NCBI GenBank assembly: GCA_947259115.1
Contig: CAMYKS010000010.1
Span: 228,487-292,486 of the forward strand
Reading direction: 5' to 3'
Origin: an uncultured Desulfobulbaceae bacterium
GTDB lineage: Bacteria > Desulfobacterota > Desulfobulbia > Desulfobulbales > BM004
DNA length: 64,000 nucleotides
The notes under the pieces were generated by a model. It was not told the origin of the DNA and did not search any database. It worked only from the letters and a program-made list of their open reading frames with translations. Numbering within the stretch: position 1 is the stretch's first letter; the number at the start of each line of letters is the position of its first letter. A program made the translations under genes and the position numbers. Below are positions 36,099 through 45,582 of this stretch, one piece after another.

Positions 36099-36938
36099 AT
36101 GACCATGCGAAACACCAGGATACATCTCTTTTCCATGCTTTTATTGATTTGGGCTGTCATCTGCGCCGCAAGCGCATATGGCGCCCCTGCCGCAAATCTT
36201 TGGCCCCACTGGCAGAACCATGATGTCCATTCTCTCGTAATCGTTGACCATGTTGACTGGAACCTCATATTACAACGGTATGTCGATGCCAATCACCCTT
36301 CAGGAATTAACAGGTTTAAATACAGCAGTATAAGCCAAAAGGACCGTTTGGCCTTGAAGTCCTATCTTCAAAAAATGCAAAAAATTGAGGTCTCAAGCCT
36401 GAATCGCAACGAGCAGAAGGCTTACTGGATAAATCTTTATAATGCCCTTACCGTTGATATCATATTAGACCATTATCCGGTTAAATCCATACGCGATATT
36501 GATATTTCACCCGGATTATTCAGCAATGGCCCATGGGATGTTAAGTTACTCAAAATAGAGGGCCAGGAAGTATCCTTAAACGATATTGAACACCGCATAC
36601 TGCGCCCGATCTGGAAAGACAACCGTATCCACTATGCTGTTAACTGCGCCAGTCTCGGCTGCCCCAACATTCTGCCCCTGGCTTTTACTTCACAAAATTT
36701 TGACATGTTGATTGATAAAGCAGCCGCCGACTTCATCAACCATCCACGTGGTGTATCATTTAGCCGCAACAGGCTGCAGGTATCGAGCATCTACTTCTGG
36801 TTCCAGGCAGATTTTGGAGGTTCAGAAAAAGGAATTATTCAGCACCTGAAAAAATATTTATTTCCCGAAAACGTAAAACAGCTCAACTCTGTGCAAAAGA
36901 AAATGATTCACCGCTACGACTGGAAGCTGAACGAATAG
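36099..36938 (+). CDS. DUF547-domain protein, probably exported
   Basis: The product is about 279 aa with an N-terminal hydrophobic segment (MLLLIWAVICAASAYGA) resembling a signal peptide cleaved near Ala-Tyr-Gly-Ala. The DUF547 region includes NEQKAYWINLYNALTVDII and IHYAVNCASLGCPNI, two family hallmarks. The domain is of unknown function and found in bacterial secreted proteins and plants. I prefer the ATG at 36099, because upstream open frame lies inside clpA. The 59-base gap from clpA suggests possible co-transcription. Confidence 0.85.
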   Translation: MTMRNTRIHLFSMLLLIWAVICAASAYGAPAANLWPHWQNHDVHSLVIVDHVDWNLILQRYVDANHPSGINRFKYSSISQKDRLALKSYLQKMQKIEVSSLNRNEQKAYWINLYNALTVDIILDHYPVKSIRDIDISPGLFSNGPWDVKLLKIEGQEVSLNDIEHRILRPIWKDNRIHYAVNCASLGCPNILPLAFTSQNFDMLIDKAAADFINHPRGVSFSRNRLQVSSIYFWFQADFGGSEKGIIQHLKKYLFPENVKQLNSVQKKMIHRYDWKLNE

Positions 36939-37161
36939 CATCCATAACCCTTTTCAGACGAATATTCCTATTACCTCTGAATTACATTCCAACCACGGCC
37001 AAAAGAATCGGCACGTCCCATTTTTCTCTAACTTTGCTCCTGCTTCCCGGGCCTCTTTTACATTGACATCACAGGCAAGCCATTGGTAGACTGTTATGTT
37101 TAAGGAATAATATTGAATTTCGTAATATACTAATTCAGATAACCATTTGCCGAGGAACTAA
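36939..37161 (+). other. Upstream region of thiC-family gene without TPP riboswitch
   Basis: This 223-bp region contains no CTGAGA or ACCTGA-like blocks of a thiamine-pyrophosphate riboswitch, which often precedes thiC. It holds no gene. AT-rich words near 37110-37135 could include a promoter. Confidence 0.4.
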
Positions 37162-38475
37162 ATGTCAATACGTCAAGATGCAATCAACAGGGTAAAGACA
37201 CCTCTTTTTGAGGCCTGCGCCCGTAACGAATCAATGTCTTTAGACCAGCTCATGGATGGTGTTGCCAAGGGCGAACTGGTCATTACCAAAAACAAAAACC
37301 ATAGCTTTGAAAAGATAATTGCCATTGGCAAGAATGTATCTACTAAAATCAATGCCAATATCGGTTCTTCAAAAGACCTCCCCGAACTGCATTCCGAGCT
37401 GCAAAAACTCTGTGTGGCCATTAAAGCGGGCGCTGACACCGTTATGGACTTGAGCATGGGTGGTGATCTTGATGCCGTTCGCAGAGGCATCCTTGAACAA
37501 TGCCCTGTGCCATTGGGGACCGTACCCATCTACCAGGCTGTTGCCGAGACCGTGGAAGAGCTAAAAAAGGCCATTGTAGATGTGGAGGTTGATCATATTT
37601 TCAAGACCATAGCAAAACAGGCTGAAGATGGTGTGGATTTTATGACCATCCACTGCGGCATCACAAAAAACACCCTGGAGAGGATGGATTCGCAGCAGCG
37701 TTTGATGGGGGTGGTCAGCCGCGGGGGGTCATTTACCATCGAGTGGATGAGCCACCATAACAAAGAGAATCCCTTATATGAAAACTTTGATGATCTCCTT
37801 GCTATTCTCAAAGAACACGAGGTCACTTTGAGCCTGGGAGACGGCATCCGGCCGGGCTGCCTGGTTGATGCCACCGATAGAAACCAGGTGCAGGAACTCA
37901 TCCACTTAGGTGAGCTGACTGAACGGGCCTGGGATGCCGGGGTGCAAGTCATCATAGAAGGACCGGGCCATATGCCCATGAATCAGATAGAAGCAAATGT
38001 CCTGCTCCAGAAGCAGCTTTGCAAGGGCGCACCTTTTTATGTGCTTGGGCCGCTCGTCACCGATATAGCACCGGGGTATGACCATATTACCGGGGCCATA
38101 GGTGGCGCCATTGCCGGTGCTGCAGGTGCTGACTACCTGTGCTACGTAACTCCGGCCGAGCACCTTAAACTTCCCAATGTCGACGATGTAAAAGAGGGCG
38201 TCATTGCCTCGAAGATTGCCGCCCATGCCGCAGATATTGCCAAGGGGCTGCCCGGTGCCATCGACAAGGATATTGCCATGGCACGCTGCCGCAACAATTT
38301 AGACTGGAAAGGCCAGATTGATCTGTCACTTGATCCGGAGAAAGCGAGACGATTCAGAGATGAAGGTGGAACATACAAAGGAGATGCCTGCAGTATGTGC
38401 GGCTCATACTGCGCCATCAAGGTCTTCAAAAGGGCCCAGAAAAAAAGCGCTCAGAAAAACCTGAACAACAACTAG
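37162..38475 (+). CDS. thiC: ThiC-family radical SAM enzyme (HMP-P synthase, or BzaF-like)
   Basis: ThiC rearranges aminoimidazole ribotide to the thiamine pyrimidine, and its relative BzaF makes 5-hydroxybenzimidazole for cobamides. The 437-aa protein has TVMDLSMGGDLDAVRRGIL, VSRGGSF, SLGDGIRPGC, VQVIIEGPGHMPMNQIEAN and LGPLVTDIAPGYDHI. The C-terminal cluster motif is CSMCGSYC, a CX2CX3C spacing rather than the classical CX2CX4C of enterobacterial ThiC, and the usual IPANINH segment reads VITKNKNH. Such forms occur in anaerobe-type ThiC and in Bza paralogues, so the precise product is uncertain. It is followed after 13 bases by a small membrane gene. Confidence 0.8.
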   Translation: MSIRQDAINRVKTPLFEACARNESMSLDQLMDGVAKGELVITKNKNHSFEKIIAIGKNVSTKINANIGSSKDLPELHSELQKLCVAIKAGADTVMDLSMGGDLDAVRRGILEQCPVPLGTVPIYQAVAETVEELKKAIVDVEVDHIFKTIAKQAEDGVDFMTIHCGITKNTLERMDSQQRLMGVVSRGGSFTIEWMSHHNKENPLYENFDDLLAILKEHEVTLSLGDGIRPGCLVDATDRNQVQELIHLGELTERAWDAGVQVIIEGPGHMPMNQIEANVLLQKQLCKGAPFYVLGPLVTDIAPGYDHITGAIGGAIAGAAGADYLCYVTPAEHLKLPNVDDVKEGVIASKIAAHAADIAKGLPGAIDKDIAMARCRNNLDWKGQIDLSLDPEKARRFRDEGGTYKGDACSMCGSYCAIKVFKRAQKKSAQKNLNNN

Positions 38476-38488
38476 GGAGGCTGAACTA

Positions 38489-38818
38489 ATGGATTTTTTA
38501 ACAAAAATCGTCGAATTTATTCATTCTACCCAGGTGTTGCAGCAGTTTAAAGAGGTCGACGCCGTTGCCCTCTTTACCAACCCTTGGTTTCTCGTGCCAT
38601 TAATCTGCCTCATCGGCTACTTGCTTTACAAACAGGATTTCAAAGAAGTAATAGTTATTATTATCGGCTTCGGCTGCTGGCATATATCCGGTACCGAATA
38701 TATGAACACCCTTATTGTGAATAATGAAGTACAGCTTGCCAAGGTACTGCCCGTTGTTTTCGGGGCCGCCTGTGTTCTGGGGTTAATAATTTATATGTAT
38801 TTCGGTCGTTCGGATTAA
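38489..38818 (+). CDS. Small three-span membrane protein
   Basis: The 109-aa protein has three predicted hydrophobic segments (about residues 33-47, 53-63 and 86-104). It has a good GGGAGG ribosome site and lies 13 bases downstream of the ThiC-family gene. No family is recognised. The tight spacing suggests a common operon. Confidence 0.6.
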   Translation: MDFLTKIVEFIHSTQVLQQFKEVDAVALFTNPWFLVPLICLIGYLLYKQDFKEVIVIIIGFGCWHISGTEYMNTLIVNNEVQLAKVLPVVFGAACVLGLIIYMYFGRSD

Positions 38819-38848
38819 CCCGGGTGCCATGCCATAGGCAGCCGGCAG

Positions 38849-39550
38849 TCATTGCTGTTTTGTACCAAGGGGCATTATGCTGATCAGCCACCTTTCTTTC
38901 TGTGCAAATGGCAGAGTGAGTCTTTTGGTTTCAGCCACAACAAATTTCTCCTTCATCTCATCCAGGGTCGGACTCTTCAATTCATCCACTGCTCCCGGCC
39001 CTTTCATCATGACAACTCTACCTTGCCTTTCCAGATAAGGGGCGGCAAGTTGTGTAAACCGGTTGATATCCGTAAACGCTCTGCTGGTGATAAAAGAAAA
39101 CTTCCTGGCTGAAAGTTCCTGCACCATTTTCTTTTCTTCCAGGCGAGCATCGAGCACTTCCGCTCCTGATAACTCCAGGAGCCTGGCAACGTGCTTTAAG
39201 AAATAATAACGGTTTTTGCGGGGCTCTATAAGTGTAACCGAGAGGGAAGGGATGGCTGCCTTAAGAACCAGGCCTGGAAATCCGGCGCCTGAGCCGACAT
39301 CCAGCAGTGTTTCCTGCTTTCTAATTTCTGCCGGCATCACTGCAAGAAGCGTCAGGGAGTCAAGGAAATGATTCTCCAAAATCTGCTTATCATCCAGGGA
39401 CCGTGCAACCAGGTTTATCTTCCTGTTCCATTTTTTTAATTCCTGAAAATATAAGGAAAGACGCGCAAGGGCTTCAGTCTGGTTGTCAAGGGAAAGCCCC
39501 ATGGAATCAAGGCCCTGGCCCAGAAAATTTTCAATATCAGATGGGCGCAT
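38849..39550 (-). CDS. rsmG: 16S rRNA (guanine527-N7)-methyltransferase RsmG
   Basis: RsmG (GidB) methylates G527 of 16S rRNA. The 233-aa protein has the SAM loop LLDVGSGAGFPG (residues 82-93), preceded by WNRKINLVA and HFLDSL, and the later ITSRAFTDI. These are family hallmarks. It converges with the small membrane gene at 38489-38818, with only 30 bases between them. Upstream is a repeat-rich gap. Confidence 0.95.
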   Translation of the reverse strand: MRPSDIENFLGQGLDSMGLSLDNQTEALARLSLYFQELKKWNRKINLVARSLDDKQILENHFLDSLTLLAVMPAEIRKQETLLDVGSGAGFPGLVLKAAIPSLSVTLIEPRKNRYYFLKHVARLLELSGAEVLDARLEEKKMVQELSARKFSFITSRAFTDINRFTQLAAPYLERQGRVVMMKGPGAVDELKSPTLDEMKEKFVVAETKRLTLPFAQKERWLISIMPLGTKQQ

Positions 39551-39875
39551 GGGGAAATCAGTTAAGAGTTAGTGAAATTTTTAAAAGCAGATTAAAAGTT
39601 TTTAAAAAAAGAATAGTGAATTTCAATTTTTGAAAACACTTCTCGATTCAACATTTCCCGGAGTCTCGCAAGCTCGCTTACCGGAGTCTCGCAAGCTCGC
39701 TTACCTGTTCGATATTCTGCGGTTTTCCCTTTGACTCCTTGCTCACTCGAAACCTTGTGCCGGTCAATCATTGGGTTGTTCAGTTACCCAATAATCGTCA
39801 GCAGTTTTGTATGCTGACAAACCTGGGAACCAGGATCTTTCCCTCGAAACCTCGACCCATTGGCCCCTTTTTTAT
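39551..39875. repeat. Intergenic repeats between hisD and rsmG
   Basis: A tandem pair of a 23-bp unit (CGGAGTCTCGCAAGCTCGC and flanks) spans about 39658-39704, followed by TTCGATATTCTGCGGTTTTC, a word repeated at about 59797-59835. Words such as CTCGAAACC and CGACCC near 39845 belong to the CAAGGGGTC family. No gene is present. Confidence 0.6.
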
Positions 39876-41189
39876 TCACTCCTCTTTCTTCATCCTCACA
39901 GCCACGGACTTTGCATGGGCGGAAAGTCCTTCCAGGTTGGCCAGTGCCATGATGTGCGGACCATCCTCAAGCAACGCGGCCCGGCTGTAGGAGATAATAC
40001 TGCTCTTTTTTATAAAGGTCTCAACTCCCAGAGCCGAAGAAAAACGGGCCGTACCCATGGTCGGCAGCACATGGTTTGGTCCGGCCAGATAGTCCCCTGC
40101 AGCTTCAGGAGAATAATCCCCTAGAAATATGGCTCCGGCATGCTGTATGGCTTGGAGCCAGGAATCCGGCTTTTCAATCATTAACTCCAGATGTTCGGCC
40201 GCAATCTTATTTGCCAGGGCAATGGCCTCGGCAAGATCTGCGGCAATTAAAATTACGCCACGGTTTTTCAGGGATTTTATGGCTATTTCCCGACGGCTCA
40301 ATTCCTGCAGCTGGCGTTCAAGCTCCTGCACAACCTGCTCCGCGATTTCAAGGCTCGTTGTCACTAACATTGCCAGTGCCTGGGGATCATGTTCCGCCTG
40401 AGCCAGCATGTCTGCAGCAATATAAGAAGGATGGGCTGATCCATCAGCCAGGATTAAAACCTCGCTTGGACCGGCGATCATATCAATACCGACAAAACCG
40501 CTGACCTGCTGTTTTGCTTCGGCAACATACTGATTTCCGGGGCCGACGATTACATCAACCCTGGGGATGGATTGCGTGCCATAGGCCAGGGCTGCAATGG
40601 CCCAACTGGAACCGACCTTGAAAACCTGATCAATGCCGATCTCGCCGGCTGCCACCAGCAGGGCGGGGTGCACCTCTCCCTGGTCATTGGGCGGCGTCAC
40701 CATAATCCGTTTCCGAACCCCGGCAATACCGGCCGGGATACCATTCATCAATACGGATGAGACCAGGGGTGTTTTACCGCCCTGCCCTCCTGGGACGTAA
40801 AGTCCTGCTGCTTCTACAGGTCTTACCAGACGTCCGGTAACCACCCCGTCATCACGGGTCATGGTCCAGGATTTCTCCAGTTCCTGCTCATGAAAGAATT
40901 GCAAGCGCTCAATGGCCAAGGCCAGTGTCTCCTTAAATGCAGAGTCAACTTGGGAATAGGCCCTGTCAAATTCCTCCTGCGTCACCTGAAGCTGGCTCAT
41001 CTGAAAATCAGGGGCATCAAACTTGCGGTTATATTCAAGCAGAGCAGCATCTCCCTTTTCCTTGACCGATGCCAGAATTTCCGCGACCACCTTGCCGCAG
41101 CCAATGTCAGTTTCATGAAACCTGTGCAGCAGCTTTTCAATAAGCTCCTGCCCTGCTTCCGAAGCTGTCTGTGTTGGTGTTATTATCAT
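39876..41189 (-). CDS. hisD: Histidinol dehydrogenase
   Basis: HisD oxidises histidinol to histidine in two NAD-dependent steps. The 437-aa protein has the signature regions VIVGPGNQYVAEAKQQV and AGPSEVLI, and the catalytic AAEHLEL block with Glu-His, plus EEASFIGL-like C-terminal metal ligands. I use the ATG at 41189 with AAGGTG 6 bases upstream. A GTG three codons earlier is possible. It begins 14 bases after the nadE stop, so the two probably form an operon. No other his gene is near. Confidence 0.96.
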   Translation of the reverse strand: MIITPTQTASEAGQELIEKLLHRFHETDIGCGKVVAEILASVKEKGDAALLEYNRKFDAPDFQMSQLQVTQEEFDRAYSQVDSAFKETLALAIERLQFFHEQELEKSWTMTRDDGVVTGRLVRPVEAAGLYVPGGQGGKTPLVSSVLMNGIPAGIAGVRKRIMVTPPNDQGEVHPALLVAAGEIGIDQVFKVGSSWAIAALAYGTQSIPRVDVIVGPGNQYVAEAKQQVSGFVGIDMIAGPSEVLILADGSAHPSYIAADMLAQAEHDPQALAMLVTTSLEIAEQVVQELERQLQELSRREIAIKSLKNRGVILIAADLAEAIALANKIAAEHLELMIEKPDSWLQAIQHAGAIFLGDYSPEAAGDYLAGPNHVLPTMGTARFSSALGVETFIKKSSIISYSRAALLEDGPHIMALANLEGLSAHAKSVAVRMKKEE

Positions 41190-41203
41190 GGTGCACACCT
41201 TAT

Positions 41204-42940
41204 CTATGAAGCGTCTTCCTCTCTGAAGTTCTGGGCTATTGGATAACGCCTTCCATAGCCGAAAGCCTTGGAGGTAACCTTTAACCCGAGTGGGGCCTGC
41301 TTGCGTTTATATTCATTAAACCTGATTCGTTTTACAATATCTTCCACGGTATGGCGCTCAAAACCCATTGCCGCTATTTCAGCTACGCTTAAATTCTGCT
41401 CAAGGTATGCCTGTAGAATGGAGTCCAGCACTTCATAGGGAGGCAGGTCATCCTGGTCCAGCTGCTCCGGTGATAATTCAGCCGATGGGGGTTTTGTAAT
41501 GATGCGGGCTGGGATTATTTCCCTTACCCGATTGATATAGTCGGCCAGTTTATAGACCAGCAGCTTGGGAACATCGGATATGACCGCCAGGCCTCCGCTC
41601 ATATCACCATAAAGGGTACAGTAGCCCACTGCCATTTCCGATTTGTTTCCCGTGGACAACAAAAGAGAACCCTCTTTGTTGGAATAGGCCATGAGCAGAT
41701 TGCCCCTGATGCGGGCCTGGATATTCTGTTCGGTTATATCAACTTTTGGAACCGCTTGTTGTTCATCTACAGTAAGAACATGGGACAAGCTTTCTTTAAT
41801 TGCCGAGAATACTGATGAAATTACAACAACTTCGAACCGGCAGTCGAGGTTTTCCGCCAGTTGTTTAGCGTCTTCAACACTTGCAGCAGATGAATAGGGA
41901 GAAGGCATGGCCACGCCAAGAATATTCTCCGGGCCGAAAGCCTCGCAGCCAATGGCAAAGGTTACTGCCGAATCAATGCCGCCGGAAAGGCCTACAAGTC
42001 CTTTAGAAAAACCGCACTTGGCACCATAGTCCTTCACTCCCATGACAAGAGCGTCAAAGACCGTTCTAGTTTCTTGCAGTATCGCTGTATTATCGGCAGG
42101 CCCAGATTCCCTGGTATGCACCTCGGTGATTTGCTGTCCGTAGGGTCGTTCCTGCCAGATGTCGGTATCCACAATAACCATATCTTCTTTGAATCTTGCA
42201 GCTCGTGCCACAATATTGCCGCCGCTGTCCATGGCCATGGACCAGCCGTCAAAGAGCAGTGAGTCCTGCCCTCCTACCTGATTCACATAAATAAGGGGGA
42301 GCGTGTTGTTCCTGCAAACCCTTGTAAATATATCATGCTTCACAGTCTCTTTATCTATTTGAAAAGGAGAGGCTGAAATATTGACAAGCAGGTCAATTTT
42401 TCGCCCCTGGGCATCCAGACCGGAAAGCAGATCGTTTACAGGGTCGGTTGCATAGAGCTGCTGGGGGAAAGAGCCCTTGTCATTCCAGATATCCTCGCAC
42501 ACCGTAAGTCCCAAACGCAGCCCGTTGTACCTGCAGGGCTGACTCCGCCTGCCGGGCTCAAAGTATCGTGCCTCATCAAACACATCATAACTGGGGAGAA
42601 GTCTCTTTTGGGCTGTGAATAATATCCTGCCGTTTTCAATGAGACTGGCACTGTTATGCAGGGGTTTTCCAACTGCACCGGCATGCTTCTCAAGATGACC
42701 GCAGATAATTCCGATGCCGGAAATTCTGGAGATAATGTTCTGCAGGGCCTTATCATGCTCCATAAGAAAGGCTGGCCGCTCAAGAAGGTCCTGGGGCGGG
42801 TAACCGCACAGTGCAAGCTCAGGAAAAACAACCAGATCACACCCCTTTTCCCTGGCCTTCTCAGACCAGGAAATTATCTGGGCACTATTGTAGCCGAAAT
42901 CCCCAATAACCGGATTAATCTGCACCAAAGCTATTTTCAT
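41204..42940 (-). CDS. nadE: Glutamine-dependent NAD+ synthetase
   Basis: The 578-aa protein has two domains. The N-terminal nitrilase-type glutaminase has Glu41, Lys112 and Cys148. The C-terminal synthetase has the ATP pyrophosphatase loop SGGIDS (319-324), and KSEMAVGYCTLYGDM. It amidates nicotinate adenine dinucleotide using glutamine ammonia. The two-domain form is common in Desulfobacterota. It is followed by hisD. Confidence 0.96.
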   Translation of the reverse strand: MKIALVQINPVIGDFGYNSAQIISWSEKAREKGCDLVVFPELALCGYPPQDLLERPAFLMEHDKALQNIISRISGIGIICGHLEKHAGAVGKPLHNSASLIENGRILFTAQKRLLPSYDVFDEARYFEPGRRSQPCRYNGLRLGLTVCEDIWNDKGSFPQQLYATDPVNDLLSGLDAQGRKIDLLVNISASPFQIDKETVKHDIFTRVCRNNTLPLIYVNQVGGQDSLLFDGWSMAMDSGGNIVARAARFKEDMVIVDTDIWQERPYGQQITEVHTRESGPADNTAILQETRTVFDALVMGVKDYGAKCGFSKGLVGLSGGIDSAVTFAIGCEAFGPENILGVAMPSPYSSAASVEDAKQLAENLDCRFEVVVISSVFSAIKESLSHVLTVDEQQAVPKVDITEQNIQARIRGNLLMAYSNKEGSLLLSTGNKSEMAVGYCTLYGDMSGGLAVISDVPKLLVYKLADYINRVREIIPARIITKPPSAELSPEQLDQDDLPPYEVLDSILQAYLEQNLSVAEIAAMGFERHTVEDIVKRIRFNEYKRKQAPLGLKVTSKAFGYGRRYPIAQNFREEDAS

Positions 42941-43398
42941 TTTTCCACTGGCTCTGTGTCCCCTGCTGCCTGCATGAATTTTCAGAATCCGCTGCCTTTG
43001 CGCCTATCATAATCTCACCAATTCTCAATTGCAATTAGCAAAACATTTTTTGCCTCCATCGTACTTTGTCTTTTGCGTCCTGCAGTGCAAAATAGTCGGG
43101 CCAGAAACCGAATAATTTATCTGTTAGATCGTGCATCAGTTACTACATTGCACCTTATGGTGAAATATTGCAATATAACTACAGACTCCTGAAATAATGC
43201 GGGTTAATCGCACAAGAGTCTGTTACAAATCACTTTTCTCCACAATGCTTTATCAAGCTGAAAATGACAGGTGTTTCAGACAATGGGTCTGAGCCCATTT
43301 TTTTTGGGTGCAACAATTGCCCCCTGTTACCATGGTAAAATTGCTGAAGGTCATTGATCGGCCTGAGGCAGGCCTTCCCGGTCGACCGGCCAAGGGCC
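42941..43398. other. Intergenic region with an orphan + strand terminator
   Basis: This 458-bp gap between nadE and a receiver gene (both on the minus strand) contains no ORF of note. It has an intrinsic-terminator-like hairpin on the + strand at 43282-43305. A transcript ending there would have to start within this gap, so a small RNA is possible. Confidence 0.4.
43282..43305 (+). terminator. Terminator-like hairpin with no upstream + strand gene
   Basis: AATGGG and CCCATT form a 6-bp stem with the hexaloop TCTGAG, followed by about eight T's. The structure reads as an intrinsic terminator on the + strand, although the stem is short. No + strand gene lies between 38818 and 43282. Confidence 0.45.
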
Positions 43399-43794
43399 CT
43401 AAAGCTCTTTTAAACCGTTAGGACCATTCAGGACATTACGCATCTTTTTCACCAGGGCGTTTGGTGCAAAAGGTTTCTGGATAAAGGCGTATTCGCTGTC
43501 AGGAATCCCCTGATGAGCCAGGGACGGGCAGACATAGCCCGACATAAAGAGGATTTTTACTTCAGGATATGAAACAATAAACTGTTTGGCCAGATCAATA
43601 CCATTCATTCCAGGCATCATAATATCGGTCACAAGGAGATCAACATTTTTTTTCTCCGCCAGCTTTAAGGCCTCTACCGCAGTTGCAGCAATGATAGGCT
43701 TATAGCCATAATAGGAAATCTCGTCTTCAATAATATCAAGAATGAACGGGTCATCGTCGACAACCAGCACAGTTTCAGAACCTTTTTTTCGCAT
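43399..43794 (-). CDS. Single-domain response regulator
   Basis: The 131-aa protein is a CheY-like receiver, with acidic Asp13/14, the phospho-acceptor Asp57 in LVTDIMMPG, a Ser near 82 and Lys104 in QKPFA. No output domain follows. I use the ATG at 43794, with AAGGGA upstream. An ATG at 43815 is in frame but has no ribosome site. It may relay phosphate from the hybrid kinase or the HTH-PAS protein, but no partner is identified. It is separated from that gene by a 282-bp divergent gap. Confidence 0.9.
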   Translation of the reverse strand: MRKKGSETVLVVDDDPFILDIIEDEISYYGYKPIIAATAVEALKLAEKKNVDLLVTDIMMPGMNGIDLAKQFIVSYPEVKILFMSGYVCPSLAHQGIPDSEYAFIQKPFAPNALVKKMRNVLNGPNGLKEL

Positions 43795-44076
43795 CAGTCT
43801 TCCCTTCTCTCTCATTGCAAATTCTGCTTCAGGTACAGTTGCAAATGGGTCACCTGCTTCCCCTCAAGCAGGATGCACAAGTCTTTACCCTTAAGCAGAT
43901 CATATGAATAATAATAAACTCAGACCCATTTATTATTATTCTCCAAGCGCGTATCGAAGTCAATTTTTTTTATTTTTTTTAATATCACTTGTTCTTCTGG
44001 TGATAATTCTTGTTTTTCTTCTTGGTTTATTTTACGATTTGTAAAAAATACTAATTCCTTCTGTTGGGAGTCTGCC

Positions 44077-45165
44077 ATGCCAAACGAACTGCACGAGCTC
44101 TTTCAGTTAGCCGCCAGGTTTTTCTACAAGGCATATAAGCAGGGTGGCGGCTCCCAGGGCAAACTTGCCGCACAACTGGGTATTACCAACTCTTATCTCT
44201 CTTCCGTTATGGGTGGCGCAAGGAAGGCCTCCTTGGAACTCCAAATACAGATAGCCAATAGGCTTTACGGGCCCTATGATAAATTTCTCATAGCGGGCAG
44301 AAAGATTAAAGAAGGGCGCGACCCGCTGGAAAAGGAAAAGGGAAAGCCGCTTGACCCTGTGGAAAAACTCCTGGCCCAGCTTACCCATTATGTGTTGGAC
44401 CACCAGCGCATAGAGCAGGAGTTACAGGTAAGCCAGGAGAAGTACAGGGACATCAGTTTGACCAGTGGCGACATGATTTTTGAAGTAGATCAGGATTTTA
44501 ATATTATCTATGTTTCAGGCAAGGTACTGGAGACCGTTGGGAGGAATTCCGCAGATTTACTCGGCAGAAATATTTATGACTTTCTTGATGAAAGGGAAAG
44601 CTTACGCCTTATGGATTTAATCCGGGTATCTATCAAAAAACAAAATATAATAGATACTGTACTCACAATTACAACAGACACTGAAAAAAAATACAGACAC
44701 CTCATAGCCAAGCCGGTTTTCAATTCCAATGGTGAGTTCAGGGGAGCCAGAGGAACATATAGGGATATCACCAAGAGAAAAAACCTGGAAAAAGACCTTG
44801 GGCAGCAGAACTGGCTCCTGCAGGTAGCCCTTGATTCGGTTGACAACTGTGGCATAGTCATCTCTGATGCACAGAATACAGTCTTGAAATGGAACATGGA
44901 GTACAAAAGGCTGCTTAACCACTCTCAGGAAATCCTCAAATCAAGAGACGCCCTGCAATATATTGCAGAAACCAAAGAAAAGACAGCAAATCCTGAACAG
45001 TTTGAGCGTCATATTAAGGAAGCGGCCCGGAGCAGATCTGCAATAACGCATACCTTTGAATTGCTTGATGGCAGGACCATAGAAAGAAAAGTAATTCCCC
45101 TATTTAAGGATGACGTTCTGGTTGGCAGGATAGCCCACCTTAAAAACATCAAAAAAAGCCGATGA
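44077..45165 (+). CDS. HTH-PAS-PAS regulator
   Basis: The 362-aa protein has an N-terminal helix-turn-helix like that of XRE proteins (residues about 20-70, with SQGKLAAQLGITNSYLSSVM). Two PAS domains follow (about 118-235 and 245-355), and the first contains the YRDITKRK boundary sequence. No kinase, GGDEF or other output domain is present, so the PAS domains probably sense a signal and control DNA binding. The upstream sequence is AT-rich. The single-domain receiver lies divergently upstream. Confidence 0.85.
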   Translation: MPNELHELFQLAARFFYKAYKQGGGSQGKLAAQLGITNSYLSSVMGGARKASLELQIQIANRLYGPYDKFLIAGRKIKEGRDPLEKEKGKPLDPVEKLLAQLTHYVLDHQRIEQELQVSQEKYRDISLTSGDMIFEVDQDFNIIYVSGKVLETVGRNSADLLGRNIYDFLDERESLRLMDLIRVSIKKQNIIDTVLTITTDTEKKYRHLIAKPVFNSNGEFRGARGTYRDITKRKNLEKDLGQQNWLLQVALDSVDNCGIVISDAQNTVLKWNMEYKRLLNHSQEILKSRDALQYIAETKEKTANPEQFERHIKEAARSRSAITHTFELLDGRTIERKVIPLFKDDVLVGRIAHLKNIKKSR

Positions 45166-45384
45166 AAGAACTCATATCTGAACTCTTGCTCGGCGCACTC
45201 TTGCACTTCAGGACTAAGTACTAGTTTTACCCTATCAGCTTACCCTGATTTTTTAATTATTGTGTAAAGCTTTTCCCTGTTGATACACTTCTGGACATTT
45301 CGATGTTCCATTGTAATTGCATGCGGTCATGCAATTTTACTGATTCCTGTATACTGCACCAACATCAACCTGTGGAGAGCTTAA

Positions 45385-45582
45385 ATGGCTGAACGTATCA
45401 ACACCCCAACTGTTATCTCAGCAGAAGAGGCCCTGCGGATTGAGATCATATTGAACCAGGCGCTCATTGACATACTCCTTGCCAAAGGACTCATTTCAGA
45501 AGATGAACTGATCAAGGGCATAAAAAAAATCAAGAGAGAACGGGAGATTATGACCAATGACTGGGACAGGCATTTAAAATAA
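45385..45582 (+). CDS. Small conserved-looking protein
   Basis: The 65-aa product is a charged, helical protein (EEALRIEIILNQALIDILLAK then EDELIKGIKKIKRERE). No motif or membrane span is present. A GGAGAG ribosome site precedes the ATG, and codon use fits the neighbours, so it is likely real. Its function is unknown. It lies alone between the HTH-PAS gene and the CBS gene. Confidence 0.6.
   Translation: MAERINTPTVISAEEALRIEIILNQALIDILLAKGLISEDELIKGIKKIKREREIMTNDWDRHLK

Noticed and set aside
36939..37161. TPP riboswitch before the ThiC-family gene
   Set aside because: None of the conserved CTGAGA or ACCTGA-type blocks is present.
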